Assembly: GCA_963798195.1 (NCBI GenBank)
Contig: CAWCSF010000009.1
Coordinates: forward strand, 1 to 17,958
Length of the DNA stretch: 17,958 nt
From: CAVSRC01 sp963798195
GTDB taxonomy: Bacteria; Pseudomonadota; Alphaproteobacteria; Rhizobiales; Kaistiaceae
Direction of reading: 5' to 3'
Part shown: positions 1-7,803 of the stretch, piece by piece
Numbering within the stretch: the first letter of the stretch is position 1
Layout of the letters: each line of letters opens with the position of its first letter
Program-made: the position numbers and the translations under genes
The notes under the pieces: generated by a model
The model's database searches: none
The model's input: the letters and a program-made list of their open reading frames with translations, nothing else
What the model was told of the DNA's origin: nothing

Positions 1-51
1 GTCGCCGGGGGGCGAGCAACTTTCCATGACTCTCGGCGGCTGGAGTTTGCC

Positions 52-1755
52 ATGTCCGTGCCGAGCGCCGCGCCTCCAGCGCCGCGATTCACCGATCTCT
101 TCACGCCGAAACTGGTCAGTGCCCTGGCCGAGGGCTACGGCCTTGCGGACCTGCGCCGGGATGCCATCGCCGGCCTGACGGTCGCAATTGTGGCGCTTCC
201 CCTCTCGATGGCGATTGGCATCGCCTCCGGCGCGACGCCCGACCGCGGGCTGCTGACCGCCATCGTCGCCGGCTTTCTGATCTCGGCCTTCGGCGGCAGC
301 CGCTTCCAGATCGGCGGCCCGACGGCGGCATTTATCGTCGTCGTCTTCCAGACTATCGAGCGTCATGGCTACGACGGCATGGTGCTGGCGGCGCTGATCG
401 CCGGCGGCATTCTCATCGCCCTCGGCCTGCTGCGCCTCGGCACCTACATCAAGTACATCCCCTACCCGGTCGTCATAGGCTTCACCGCCGGCATTGCCCT
501 GTCCATCTTCGCCTCCCAGGTGAAGGACCTGCTCGGCCTCGACGCAAAACTGCCCGCCGAATTCATCCCGAAGGTCATCGCCATCGCCGGCGCTTTGGGA
601 ACGATCAATCCGGCTGCGGTCGCGACAGCGATCTTTGCGCTCGGCCTCATCGTCGGGCTTCGCCTGTTCCGGCCCAAATGGCCGGGCTTCCTCATTGCCG
701 TTGTCGCTTCGGCGGCCGCGGTTTTCCTCCTCGGCGTCGACGTCGCCACCATCGGCAGTGCCTTTGGCGGCGTGCCGCGGACGCTCGCTGCACCCGCCTT
801 GCCGGTGTTCAGCCTGGAGAAGATCCGGGCGGTTCTGCCGGATGCCATGACGATCGCGCTGCTGGCCGGCGTCGAATCCCTGCTGTCCGCCGTTGTCGCC
901 GACGGCATGACGGGTCGCCGCCACCGTGCCAACTGCGAACTGGTCGCGCAGGGCATCGCCAATATCGGCTCGGCGTTGCTTGGCGGGTTACCCGCAACAG
1001 GTGCCATCGCCCGCACCGCCGCCAACATCCGCGCCGGAGGCAAGACGCCGGTGTCGGGTATCCTGCACGCGGTCTTTCTGCTGGTTTTCGTGCTGGTGGC
1101 GGCGCCGATCCTGTCCTACATCCCGCTCGCGGCGCTGGCCGCCATCCTCGCCTACGTCGCCTGGAACATCGGCGAGTTCGGCCACATCCGCACCATCCTT
1201 GGCAGCGCCCCGATGGGCGACCGCGCCGTTCTGATGACGACATTCCTGCTCACAGTCCTGGTCGACCTGACCGCCGCGATCGAGGTCGGCATCGTGCTGG
1301 CCGCGATCCTGTTCATGCACCGCATGGCGAACGCCGTCGCGATCGAGACTGAGCACCACCTCATCGAGGAGGACGAGCCCGACAGTGCACCGCGAGACGG
1401 TGCGCCCTACGACGCCAGCGCCAACGGCCGGCGGTACGTGGTTTACCGGATCAGCGGCCCCTTCTTCTTCGGCGCCACCCAGGCCTTTTCGAGTGTGCTG
1501 GAACGGATCGGCAGCGCTCCGGACGTCTACATACTCGACCTCAAGGCAGTGCCGTTCGTCGATGCCAGCGGCGCTGCCGCAGTGCATTCCTTCACGCGAA
1601 CCGCACACGGCCACGGCGCAAAGGTGGTGCTCGCCGCGACCTCGCCTTCCGTCCGAAGTTCGCTGGAAAGGCTCGGTGTGCGCGCACCGGACATCCAGTA
1701 CGTTGAGAGCGTCGAGACGGCGATCCGCTCGAGCGAGAAGCTCGCGTCCGCCTAG
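52..1755 (+). CDS. SulP-family inorganic anion transporter with C-terminal STAS domain
   Basis: This 567-residue inner-membrane protein matches the SulP (sulfate permease) architecture. A hydrophobic core of roughly residues 35-425 has about ten to twelve membrane segments, including the family-typical early segment AGLTVAIVALPLSMAIGIASG (about 40-60) and the GG(P)TAAF stretch. A cytoplasmic STAS domain follows at about residues 460-560, carrying the anti-sigma-antagonist-like loop VDASG near residue 504. SulP proteins move sulfate, bicarbonate or other anions; the substrate cannot be read from the sequence. The ATG at 52 has a Shine-Dalgarno GGAG at 42-45 with a 6-base spacer. The length is normal for the family. 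The stop codon shares bases with the stop of the convergent MFS gene (CTAG at 1752-1755), so there is no room for a separate terminator. No carbonic anhydrase or cys gene is visible nearby to hint at the substrate. Confidence 0.93.
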   Translation: MSVPSAAPPAPRFTDLFTPKLVSALAEGYGLADLRRDAIAGLTVAIVALPLSMAIGIASGATPDRGLLTAIVAGFLISAFGGSRFQIGGPTAAFIVVVFQTIERHGYDGMVLAALIAGGILIALGLLRLGTYIKYIPYPVVIGFTAGIALSIFASQVKDLLGLDAKLPAEFIPKVIAIAGALGTINPAAVATAIFALGLIVGLRLFRPKWPGFLIAVVASAAAVFLLGVDVATIGSAFGGVPRTLAAPALPVFSLEKIRAVLPDAMTIALLAGVESLLSAVVADGMTGRRHRANCELVAQGIANIGSALLGGLPATGAIARTAANIRAGGKTPVSGILHAVFLLVFVLVAAPILSYIPLAALAAILAYVAWNIGEFGHIRTILGSAPMGDRAVLMTTFLLTVLVDLTAAIEVGIVLAAILFMHRMANAVAIETEHHLIEEDEPDSAPRDGAPYDASANGRRYVVYRISGPFFFGATQAFSSVLERIGSAPDVYILDLKAVPFVDASGAAAVHSFTRTAHGHGAKVVLAATSPSVRSSLERLGVRAPDIQYVESVETAIRSSEKLASA

Positions 1756-2945
1756 ATCTTGCCCGCAACGCGCGCCTTGCGGCTGAGTTCCCCGGCGAAG
1801 AAGGCACTCAGCATCATCAGCGGCAAGAGTGTGGCCAGGCCGGTGCGCAGCCCGGCACCCTGCGCCACGAAGCCGACCAGCGGCGGGCCCACAAGCGATC
1901 CGCTGTAAGCGATCAACGACAGTGTCGCGACATTGATCGCCGGCGGTCGGTCGCCGCGTGCGGCGGCCGCGCTGACCGATAGTGGAAAGCCGACCGACAC
2001 GCCGAGCCCGATCGCGCCGAAACCCATGAGCGCCAGCGGCAGATTCTGCGCTGTCACCAGCGCGAGAACGCCCAGCACCGCAGTCGCGGCGCAGAGACGG
2101 CCAAGCGCAACCGCGCCGATGCGATCGGTCAAGCGGTCGCCCGCCAGACGCCCCGCGGCCATCATCAGCGAGAAGATGCCGAGACCCCAGCCGGTCGCAG
2201 CTGCCGATGTGCCGATCGTTTCACGCAAGTAGACCGCGCCCCAGTTGCGCGTCGTCAGTTCCGCAAGGATGACACCGAAGGCGTAGATGCAAACGCCCAC
2301 CATCGCCATTGAGGGCAGCGCCATGACCGGCCGGCGCGGATGTTCAGCCGCCGGCGCGGCATCGATCGACGGAAGAGCCCGCACCAGCATCAGGCCGACC
2401 GGCAGGCTGACCACGGCTACGATGAGAAGATGCAGCCACGACCGAACGTCGGCCTGCGCAAACTGAGCGCCGATCACCGAGCCCGCAACGGAACCGAGGC
2501 TCCAGAAACCGTGGCAGGTGCTCAAGATGCGCTTGCCGCCCGTCTCCTGGATGCGCGCCGCCTCCACATTCATGGCGACATCCACGGTGACGTAGCTCGC
2601 GCCCATCAAGGCCAGCGCGACGAATAGCGATGGCGCGTCCCAGGTCCATCCGGGCAACGTCAGTGAGACGTAGAAAAGGCACATGCCCAGGAGCATCGTC
2701 ACGCGCGGCGACAACCGGTCGATCAGCGGGCCGGTGAAGAACGTGACGCAGAGGCTGCCGAGCGACCCGCCGATCAGGCAGATAGAGAGTTCGGCCGGTC
2801 CGAGACCGAGCCGCGCCTGCACGTCCGGGATGCGCGGAAACCAGTTCGTGAGCGAGAGCGCTTGGACAAAGAACACCGCCATGATCAGGCGGGTCGGCGT
2901 CATCCAAGAAGCCGGCGTCGTCGAACCGGCAGGAGTGTCGGTCAC
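1752..2945 (-). CDS. MFS transporter
   Basis: This is a 397-residue major facilitator superfamily permease with about twelve hydrophobic segments in two halves separated by a hydrophilic loop near the middle (PSIDAAPAAEHPRRP). The N-terminus contains the segment LIMAVFFVQALSLTNWFPRIPDVQ, and the first cytoplasmic loop carries a degenerate MFS A-motif (GPLIDRLSPR). The pattern resembles the YbjJ/fucose-permease-like branch, but the substrate is unknown. I chose the GTG start at 2945 because its GTGA overlaps the TGA of the upstream terC-family gene by 4 bases, a typical translational-coupling arrangement, and the hydrophobic domain begins about 18 residues later. The frame stays open much further upstream, but that stretch lies in the shadow of terC and pcs. 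It is probably the last gene of a pcs-terC-MFS transcript. It ends tail to tail with the SulP gene. Confidence 0.88.
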   Translation of the reverse strand: MTDTPAGSTTPASWMTPTRLIMAVFFVQALSLTNWFPRIPDVQARLGLGPAELSICLIGGSLGSLCVTFFTGPLIDRLSPRVTMLLGMCLFYVSLTLPGWTWDAPSLFVALALMGASYVTVDVAMNVEAARIQETGGKRILSTCHGFWSLGSVAGSVIGAQFAQADVRSWLHLLIVAVVSLPVGLMLVRALPSIDAAPAAEHPRRPVMALPSMAMVGVCIYAFGVILAELTTRNWGAVYLRETIGTSAAATGWGLGIFSLMMAAGRLAGDRLTDRIGAVALGRLCAATAVLGVLALVTAQNLPLALMGFGAIGLGVSVGFPLSVSAAAARGDRPPAINVATLSLIAYSGSLVGPPLVGFVAQGAGLRTGLATLLPLMMLSAFFAGELSRKARVAGKI

Positions 2946-3673
2946 TGCTTGCCCTTGGTCCGGTTGCGCCGGGCAACGACGTTGAGGAACTCGACCGCGG
3001 CGGAGAACGCCATCGCCGTGTAAAGATAGGCGCGCGGGATATGGAAGCCGATGCCGTCGGCGACCAACGCGAAACCGATCATCAGCAGGAAGGCCAGCGC
3101 CAGCATGCGCGTCGTCGGGTGGCGCTCGATGAAGGCGGCCACCGTGCCGGAGGCGATGTACATGATGCCGACCGCGATGATGACGGCGGCGATCATGACG
3201 CCAACATGCTCGGCCATGCCGATCGCGGTGATGATCGAGTCCACCGAGAACACGATGTCGATGACGATGATCTGTGACACCACCGCTCCGAAAGCGGCAG
3301 CGACCTTGCCTGGACCGTGCTCTTCGCTGCTGCCCTCGACATCCCTGTGGATTTCGCCGGTAGCCTTGACCAGCAGGAAGAGTCCGCCGCCGAGCAGCAC
3401 CAAATCGCGCCACGAGAAGGCGTGACCGGCGAACTCGAAGAGCGGCTTGGTAAGCCCAATCAGCCAGAACAGCACCGATAGCAGCGCGATGCGGAACACC
3501 AGCGCCAGCGCCAAGCCAATCTGCCGCGCGCGCTTTGCTTGCTCGGGCGGCAGGCGTGCAACGATCACCGAAATGAAGATGATGTTGTCGATTCCGAGGA
3601 CGATCTCCATGACCGTCAGCGTGACCAGGCTCGCGAGGATCGCGGGATCGGTGATCCAGGCGAAGAGCGACAT
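2942..3673 (-). CDS. TerC-family integral membrane protein
   Basis: This 243-residue polytopic membrane protein belongs to the TerC/YkoY family. Both family signatures are visible: an acidic membrane motif near the N-terminus (MEIVLGIDNIIF, with E23, D29 and N30) and a second copy about 110 residues later (VIDIVFSVDSIITA). About seven hydrophobic segments are present. TerC-family proteins are linked to tellurite resistance, and some members (Bacillus MeeF/MeeY) to manganese export that metallates exoenzymes; the role of this one is inferred only at family level. The ATG at 3673 lies 12 bases downstream of the pcs stop, and the gene ends in a 4-base overlap with the MFS gene, so the three are likely co-transcribed. 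No other ter genes are present, which argues against a classical tellurite-resistance cluster. Confidence 0.9.
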   Translation of the reverse strand: MSLFAWITDPAILASLVTLTVMEIVLGIDNIIFISVIVARLPPEQAKRARQIGLALALVFRIALLSVLFWLIGLTKPLFEFAGHAFSWRDLVLLGGGLFLLVKATGEIHRDVEGSSEEHGPGKVAAAFGAVVSQIIVIDIVFSVDSIITAIGMAEHVGVMIAAVIIAVGIMYIASGTVAAFIERHPTTRMLALAFLLMIGFALVADGIGFHIPRAYLYTAMAFSAAVEFLNVVARRNRTKGKQ

Positions 3674-3685
3674 GGGCGAGGTCCG

Positions 3686-4390
3686 TCAGGTCGAGGAGGT
3701 CGCGCGGTTGCGCGTGACCTGTAGGAAGACGCCGATGAAGGCGAAGTAGAGGTTGACGAGGGAGAAAAGCGTCAGGACGAGCGGCCCCGGATTGAGATTG
3801 GCGATCAGCGCTAGCAGCGCAAGAATGCCCCACGCCACCGACATCGCGAAGGTCAGCGGCCGGAAGCGCTTCACGCGCATCGGATGGACGAACTCCACCG
3901 GCAGGAAGGTGAGCACCGCGAACGCTGCGATGATCAACAGCGTGATCGGCTCCGGTAGCTTGTAGATCATCAGCTGGTAGACGACGACGTTCCACACCGC
4001 CGGGAAGCCACGGAAGGACTGGTCCGGGGTCTTCATGCGGGTGTCGGCGAAATACAGCGCTCCGACGATGGCGATGACGATGCCGGCTGCCGTGCCGAAG
4101 GGCCGCGTCAGCAGGTCGCTCATCGCCAGCACCAAAGCCGGGATGAGTACGTAGGTCGTGTAGTCGACCACCAGGTCGAGCGTCGCCCCGTCGAACCACG
4201 GCAGCCGCCCGGTCACGTCCAGCTTGCGGGCGATGGGGCCGTCGATGCCGTCCACGATCATCGCGATACCGAGGCAGAGGAAGACGACCTGCCAGGCGCC
4301 GTGTCCGGCGGCGACTGCCGCCACCAGCGCGATCGCCGCGCCGCTTGCGGTCAGCACGTGGACCGCCCAGACGCTGATATTGTTGGTCAT
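3686..4390 (-). CDS. pcs: Phosphatidylcholine synthase (CDP-diglyceride-choline O-phosphatidyltransferase)
   Basis: Pcs is a bacterial membrane enzyme that condenses CDP-diacylglycerol with free choline to give phosphatidylcholine and CMP. It occurs in rhizobia, Brucella and relatives. The 234-residue protein has the CDP-alcohol phosphatidyltransferase signature in its Pcs-variant form: DGIDGPIAR at about residues 43-51, then a spacer and DGATLDLVVDYTTY, which supplies the G-x3-D-x3-D metal-binding aspartates. Also Pcs-like are the N-terminal SVWAVHVLTASGA, the loop ADTRMKTPDQSFRGFPAVWN, and about eight membrane segments. The length fits known Pcs proteins of about 240 residues. I chose the ATG at 4390 because the conserved region begins within a few codons; the frame is open another 61 codons upstream, but that stretch is hydrophilic and overlaps the divergent yeeE-like start. 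It is the likely first gene of the pcs-terC-MFS unit. Confidence 0.92.
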   Translation of the reverse strand: MTNNISVWAVHVLTASGAAIALVAAVAAGHGAWQVVFLCLGIAMIVDGIDGPIARKLDVTGRLPWFDGATLDLVVDYTTYVLIPALVLAMSDLLTRPFGTAAGIVIAIVGALYFADTRMKTPDQSFRGFPAVWNVVVYQLMIYKLPEPITLLIIAAFAVLTFLPVEFVHPMRVKRFRPLTFAMSVAWGILALLALIANLNPGPLVLTLFSLVNLYFAFIGVFLQVTRNRATSST

Positions 4391-4507
4391 TGCCGCCAAT
4401 TGCCCTCGCCGCCCGGCACTTTTGCCGAATTCCGCCTCATGCTTGTCCGATCCATCGCCGGGTGGCAAGGCTTGCTGCGAATGCACCGAAACTTGGATTG
4501 GCATTCC

Positions 4508-4536
4508 TTGGGGCGCTCGCTTCTGACCCCTATTTT
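4508..4536 (+). promoter_or_regulatory. Candidate sigma-70-type promoter for the YeeE-monooxygenase operon
   Basis: In the 174-base gap between divergent pcs and the yeeE-like pair there is TTGGGG at 4508-4513, a 17-base spacer, then TATTTT at 4531-4536. Transcription would begin near 4543, about 20 bases before the chosen ATG at 4565. The -35 match is partial, and no operator repeat is evident. This is a pattern call only. Confidence 0.35.
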
Positions 4537-4564
4537 TGCATGAAATTTGTTTGGGATCAGTGCG

Positions 4565-5005
4565 ATGGAACACTTTACTCCACTAACGGCGGCCATCGGC
4601 GGCATCCTCATTGGGCTAGCCACAACCCTCCTGTGGGCCTTCAACGGCCGGCTGGCTGGCATTTCCACCATCGCCGGCAATGCCTTCCCTATCCGGCGCG
4701 GTGATGAACTCTGGCGCGTCGTGTTCCTGATTGGCCTGCCGATCGGAGGGTGGCTGGGCTTCACCTTCGGCCCGCGCCTGTTTAACGAGCTGCCGACGAC
4801 CCTGCCGACCTTCGATCTCGGCGCGTTCTGGCTGGTGATCGCCGGCCTGCTGGTGGGCATCGGCACGCGCATCGGCAACGGCTGCACGTCGGGCCACGGC
4901 ATCTGCGGGCTCTCCCGCCTCTCCCTCCGCTCCTTCGTGGCCGTCGGTACCTTCATGGCCACGGCTATCGTCACCGTCTTCATCGTGAGGCACGTACTCG
5001 GATGA
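4565..5005 (+). CDS. YeeE/YedE family membrane protein, N-terminal half (sulfur transport, DUF395)
   Basis: This 146-residue membrane protein has about four hydrophobic segments and the half-size YeeE/YedE fold. A cysteine-containing signature, GNGCTSGHGICG, lies near residues 101-112, followed by LSRLSLRS. Cysteines at these positions take part in thiosulfate passage in the full-length family member TsuA; half-size pairs of this kind (PmpA/PmpB-like) are taken to act together as one transporter for reduced sulfur species. The substrate here is inferred, not shown. The start is uncertain: ATG at 4565 is preferred on family similarity, and an in-frame TTG at 4547 would add six residues. The final codons overlap the next gene by 4 bases (ATGA at 5002-5005), so the two halves should be made in step. 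No BigR regulator or sulfur dioxygenase gene is seen beside it. Confidence 0.88.
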   Translation: MEHFTPLTAAIGGILIGLATTLLWAFNGRLAGISTIAGNAFPIRRGDELWRVVFLIGLPIGGWLGFTFGPRLFNELPTTLPTFDLGAFWLVIAGLLVGIGTRIGNGCTSGHGICGLSRLSLRSFVAVGTFMATAIVTVFIVRHVLG

Positions 5006-5484
5006 ACAGGAACGCACTTGGCCTCGCCGCGGCATTGGTCAGCGGCGTCGTCTTCGGGCTCGGCCTCGCCATCGCGCAGATGACGGATCCGCAAAAGATC
5101 AAGAATTTTCTGGATCTTGCCGCCATTTCTTCAGGTGGATGGGATCCCAGCCTGATGTTCGTCATGGGCGGCGGCGCCCTGGTCTTCTTTGCCGGCTACC
5201 GCATCGACCGGCTCCTGCGGAAACCGGTCGCCGCGTTGGCGTTTGTCCGACCGGACCGCACGCGTCTCGATGCGCCGCTCATCCTTGGCGCAGGGATCTT
5301 CGGCATCGGCTGGGGCATTTCCGGCTTTTGCCCGGGCCCCGCGATTGCCGACCTTGGCCTTGCGCCGGGCAGCGTCATCCTCTTTGTTGTGGCCATGCTG
5401 ATCGGTTCGTGGATCGCGGGACTTGCGATGGAAGGCACCGCCCGCCGGCCGCCGGCCGTGCGGCTCGACGCAAAGGCAGCATGA
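5002..5484 (+). CDS. YeeE/YedE family membrane protein, C-terminal half (sulfur transport, DUF395)
   Basis: This is the 160-residue partner of the preceding half-transporter. It starts with a hydrophobic segment (LAAALVSGVVFGLGLAIAQM) and has the family-typical MTDPQKIKNFLD loop near residues 27-38. It then carries the second cysteine signature, GFCPGPAIADL, near residues 108-118. About four membrane segments are present, and the short C-terminal tail is charged. The ATG start overlaps the upstream stop, and its own TGA overlaps the ATG of the flavin hydroxylase gene (ATGA at 5481-5484). The protein is therefore the middle member of a translationally coupled trio. The single cysteine in the CPGP motif fits the pair model, in which each half contributes part of the conducting path. 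The exact sulfur substrate is unknown. Confidence 0.88.
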   Translation: MNRNALGLAAALVSGVVFGLGLAIAQMTDPQKIKNFLDLAAISSGGWDPSLMFVMGGGALVFFAGYRIDRLLRKPVAALAFVRPDRTRLDAPLILGAGIFGIGWGISGFCPGPAIADLGLAPGSVILFVVAMLIGSWIAGLAMEGTARRPPAVRLDAKAA

Positions 5485-6677
5485 ACGCCAAGCGCCAGGA
5501 CACTCACACCTCGATCGCCGTCGTCGGCGCCGGGCCGGTTGGCCTCGCGGCGGCTCTTGCCTTGGCTGACGGCGGTCATACGATCGCGCTCGTCGCGCCC
5601 AAGAGCCCGCCTGCCGACCAGCGCACGTCCGCCCTGCTGGTCGGGTCCATTGCCCTGCTGGAGCGCCTCGGCGTCTGGTCAGCGTTGGCCGATAAGGCCG
5701 CGCCTTTGCGCACCATGCGCATCGTCGATGGTACCCATCGGCTGATCCGCGCGCCTGAGGTCAGCTTCGATGCCGGCGAGATCGGTCTCGACGCATTCGG
5801 CTACAACCTCCCCAACGCCGTGCTCGTCGCCGCGCTGGAAGCGGCTCTCGGCGAACGCCGGATTGTCCGCATAGAAGCCTTCGTCGAGAGCGTCGTCACG
5901 GATGCGGATTTCGTCACGCTCGCGCTGTCGTCAGGCGAAGCGGTGACCGCTCGGCTTGCGGTCGCAGCGGACGGTCGCCGCTCGAAGGTCCGCGACGGCG
6001 CCGGCATTCCGATTGACGACTGGCGCTACGATCAGGCGGCGCTGGTCTGCAACCTGCGTCACAGCCTCTCCCATCGCGATGCCTCGACCGAATTCCACAC
6101 CGAGGCCGGCCCCTTTACGCTGGTGCCCCTCCCCGGCAATTGCTCCAGCCTCGTCTGGGTGGATCGCCCGGCCGAGGTGAAGCGACGCCTGGAAATCCCG
6201 GAGGCCGATCTCGCCGCCGAGATCGAAGCCCGTTCGGCGTCGATCCTGGGCGCCGTCGAACTTGACGGCAAACGCCAGATGTTCCCGCTGTCCGGCATGA
6301 CCGCGCGCCGCTTTGCCGCGAACCGCGTCATGCTTGCCGGCGAGGCCGCGCACCTCTTCCCGCCGATCGGTGCGCAGGGGCTGAACCTCGGCTACCGCGA
6401 TGTCGCCGCGCTGGCTGACGTGTTGGGAGCGCATGTCGCCGATCCGGGCAGCGACGAAGCGCTGGCCGCGTACGACACAGCGCGCCGCGGCGATGTGCTC
6501 GGCCGCACAACAGCAGTGGACGCCATGAATCGTACGCTGCTTTCCGATTTCCTGCCGGTTCAGGCGATGCGCGGCGCCGGCCTGTTTCTGCTCGATCGCC
6601 TGCCGCCGCTCCGCCGCATGGCCATGCGTCAGGGCCTTGCGATCACCGGAACGGATCGACAGGCAGCACGTCCCTGA
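5481..6677 (+). CDS. UbiH/UbiF-family FAD-dependent hydroxylase
   Basis: This 398-residue flavoprotein monooxygenase belongs to the UbiH/UbiF/VisC/Coq6 family, whose members hydroxylate the aromatic ring of ubiquinone precursors using FAD, NAD(P)H and O2. Visible motifs are the dinucleotide-binding GAGPVGLAAALALADGG near residue 16, a QRTSALL segment that contacts FAD, the DG motif ADGRRSKVRDGAGI near residue 163, and the GD-type motif AGEAAHLFPPIGAQGLNLGYRD near residue 288. Asp of the usual GD motif is replaced by Glu (GEAAH), which I recall as common in alphaproteobacterial members. Ubiquinone hydroxylases of this lineage include UbiL and UbiM, so this could be one of them; I do not assign a symbol. 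The ATG at 5481 overlaps the stop of the preceding yeeE-like gene. The 3' end overlaps the convergent AEC gene by 35 bases. Confidence 0.88.
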   Translation: MNAKRQDTHTSIAVVGAGPVGLAAALALADGGHTIALVAPKSPPADQRTSALLVGSIALLERLGVWSALADKAAPLRTMRIVDGTHRLIRAPEVSFDAGEIGLDAFGYNLPNAVLVAALEAALGERRIVRIEAFVESVVTDADFVTLALSSGEAVTARLAVAADGRRSKVRDGAGIPIDDWRYDQAALVCNLRHSLSHRDASTEFHTEAGPFTLVPLPGNCSSLVWVDRPAEVKRRLEIPEADLAAEIEARSASILGAVELDGKRQMFPLSGMTARRFAANRVMLAGEAAHLFPPIGAQGLNLGYRDVAALADVLGAHVADPGSDEALAAYDTARRGDVLGRTTAVDAMNRTLLSDFLPVQAMRGAGLFLLDRLPPLRRMAMRQGLAITGTDRQAARP

Positions 6678-7605
6678 CCAGGAGGATGAGCACCACGGTC
6701 ACGGTGGCGATCGAGATCACCGTTCCGAACAGCACGGCGGCCGTCGCCCGATCGACATAGGTCTTGTGCTCGCGCGCCAGGTCGATCAGCCCGCTTGCTG
6801 GCGGCAGCGCCGCCATCAGGACGGCCGCATGAACCCAGACCGGATCGAAGTCGCCCACCCAACTCAACAGCAGGTAGACGATCGCCGGATGCACGACGAG
6901 CTTGACGGCGATCAGGATCGGCGTCTCCGGTGGCAGGTTGGGCAGCGTGCGGCCAGCAAGACCGATGCCGACGGCGAACAGGGCTGCCGGCGCCGCCGCC
7001 GCGCCGAGCATCCGCAGCAGCGAGTCGACCGGCGCCGGCATCGTCAGGCCTGTGGCCGACGCCATCAACCCGAGCACCGTCGCGATCACCAGGGGATGCA
7101 GCAGCGCGCCCCTCGCGACGCTGAGACCGATCTGCGCCGGCACGACGCGCACGGTGCCGCCTAGCGTCATCATCAGCGGCAGTGTCGCGAATACCAGTAC
7201 GTTGTCCAGGCTGAACACAAGCGCCATCGGTAGCGCCGCGCCCGTGCCGAATGCCGCCAGCACCAGCGCCGGCGCCATCATCGCGATGTTGGAATACGAC
7301 CCTGCAAATCCCTGGATGGTCGCTTCGGGCACTTGGCCGCCGTTGAAGATAGCCCCGACCGAGAAGGCAATCGCAAACGCGCAGTAGGTCGAGAAGGTGG
7401 TGGTCAGGACAAATGACCACGCGGCAGCGTCAGTCGGCGGCGTCGCTGCGACGAGCCGGAAGAAGAGCGCCGGCATGGCGAGATAGAGGACGAAAAAATT
7501 CAGGCCCGGCAGGCTGCTATTGGCGAGTCCGCGCCAGCGCCCTGCCCCGTAGCCGAGGAACATGATGCCGAAAAAAGGGAATATGAGCCGTAGGATGTCG
7601 CTCAT
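6643..7605 (-). CDS. AEC-family transporter (auxin efflux carrier-like permease)
   Basis: This 320-residue inner-membrane permease has about ten hydrophobic segments split into two five-segment bundles, typical of the AEC (auxin efflux carrier / malonate-type) family. Family-like features are the N-terminal LIFPFFGIMFLGYGAGRW, the motif FFVLYLAMPALFFR near residues 37-50, and the second-half segment VKLVVHPAIVYLLLS. AEC proteins export or import organic acids and other small anions; the substrate is not deducible. The ATG at 7605 has an AGGTGG-like Shine-Dalgarno just upstream; a GTG two codons earlier (7611) is an alternative. The gene is convergent with the UbiH-like gene, overlapping it by 35 bases, and divergent from hspQ across a gap of about 200 bases. 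Confidence 0.9.
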   Translation of the reverse strand: MSDILRLIFPFFGIMFLGYGAGRWRGLANSSLPGLNFFVLYLAMPALFFRLVAATPPTDAAAWSFVLTTTFSTYCAFAIAFSVGAIFNGGQVPEATIQGFAGSYSNIAMMAPALVLAAFGTGAALPMALVFSLDNVLVFATLPLMMTLGGTVRVVPAQIGLSVARGALLHPLVIATVLGLMASATGLTMPAPVDSLLRMLGAAAAPAALFAVGIGLAGRTLPNLPPETPILIAVKLVVHPAIVYLLLSWVGDFDPVWVHAAVLMAALPPASGLIDLAREHKTYVDRATAAVLFGTVISIATVTVVLILLVRDVLPVDPFR

Positions 7606-7739
7606 GACCACCTGCGGCGCCAGCCACCTTCGCTTGGGCGGAACGGCCGGGCGCCGGAACTCCGTCGTACAGCCCGCATTGGCTGGGTATCCGGTTCACC
7701 GGATTCGGTCAATTGCGCCGGTGGCTTAAGGTTCGCCAT

Positions 7740-7769
7740 TTGACAATTGGCCCGGGTCCGTGCGTTTAA
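7740..7769 (+). promoter_or_regulatory. Candidate promoter of hspQ
   Basis: A perfect -35 hexamer TTGACA occurs at 7740-7745 in the AEC/hspQ divergent gap. The region 17-18 bases downstream (CGTTTAA at 7763-7769) is only a poor -10. The predicted start of transcription would be near 7775, about 30 bases before the hspQ ATG. I found no convincing heat-shock sigma-32-type promoter here. A CAATTG palindrome occurs twice in this gap (near 7709 and 7744), with no known regulator to link it to. Confidence 0.3.
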
Positions 7770-7803
7770 GCGGCGGGAGGGCCCACCAGGGCTGGAGCAG
7801 GAA

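Noticed and set aside
2946..4199. Upstream in-frame extension of the MFS gene giving a protein of about 815 residues
   Set aside because: The extension is an out-of-frame reading through the real terC-family and pcs genes. The GTG at 2945 with a 4-base coupling overlap is a much better start.
4391..4573. N-terminal extension of Pcs by 61 residues
   Set aside because: The added residues are hydrophilic, do not resemble Pcs N-termini, and would run across the start of the divergent yeeE-like gene.
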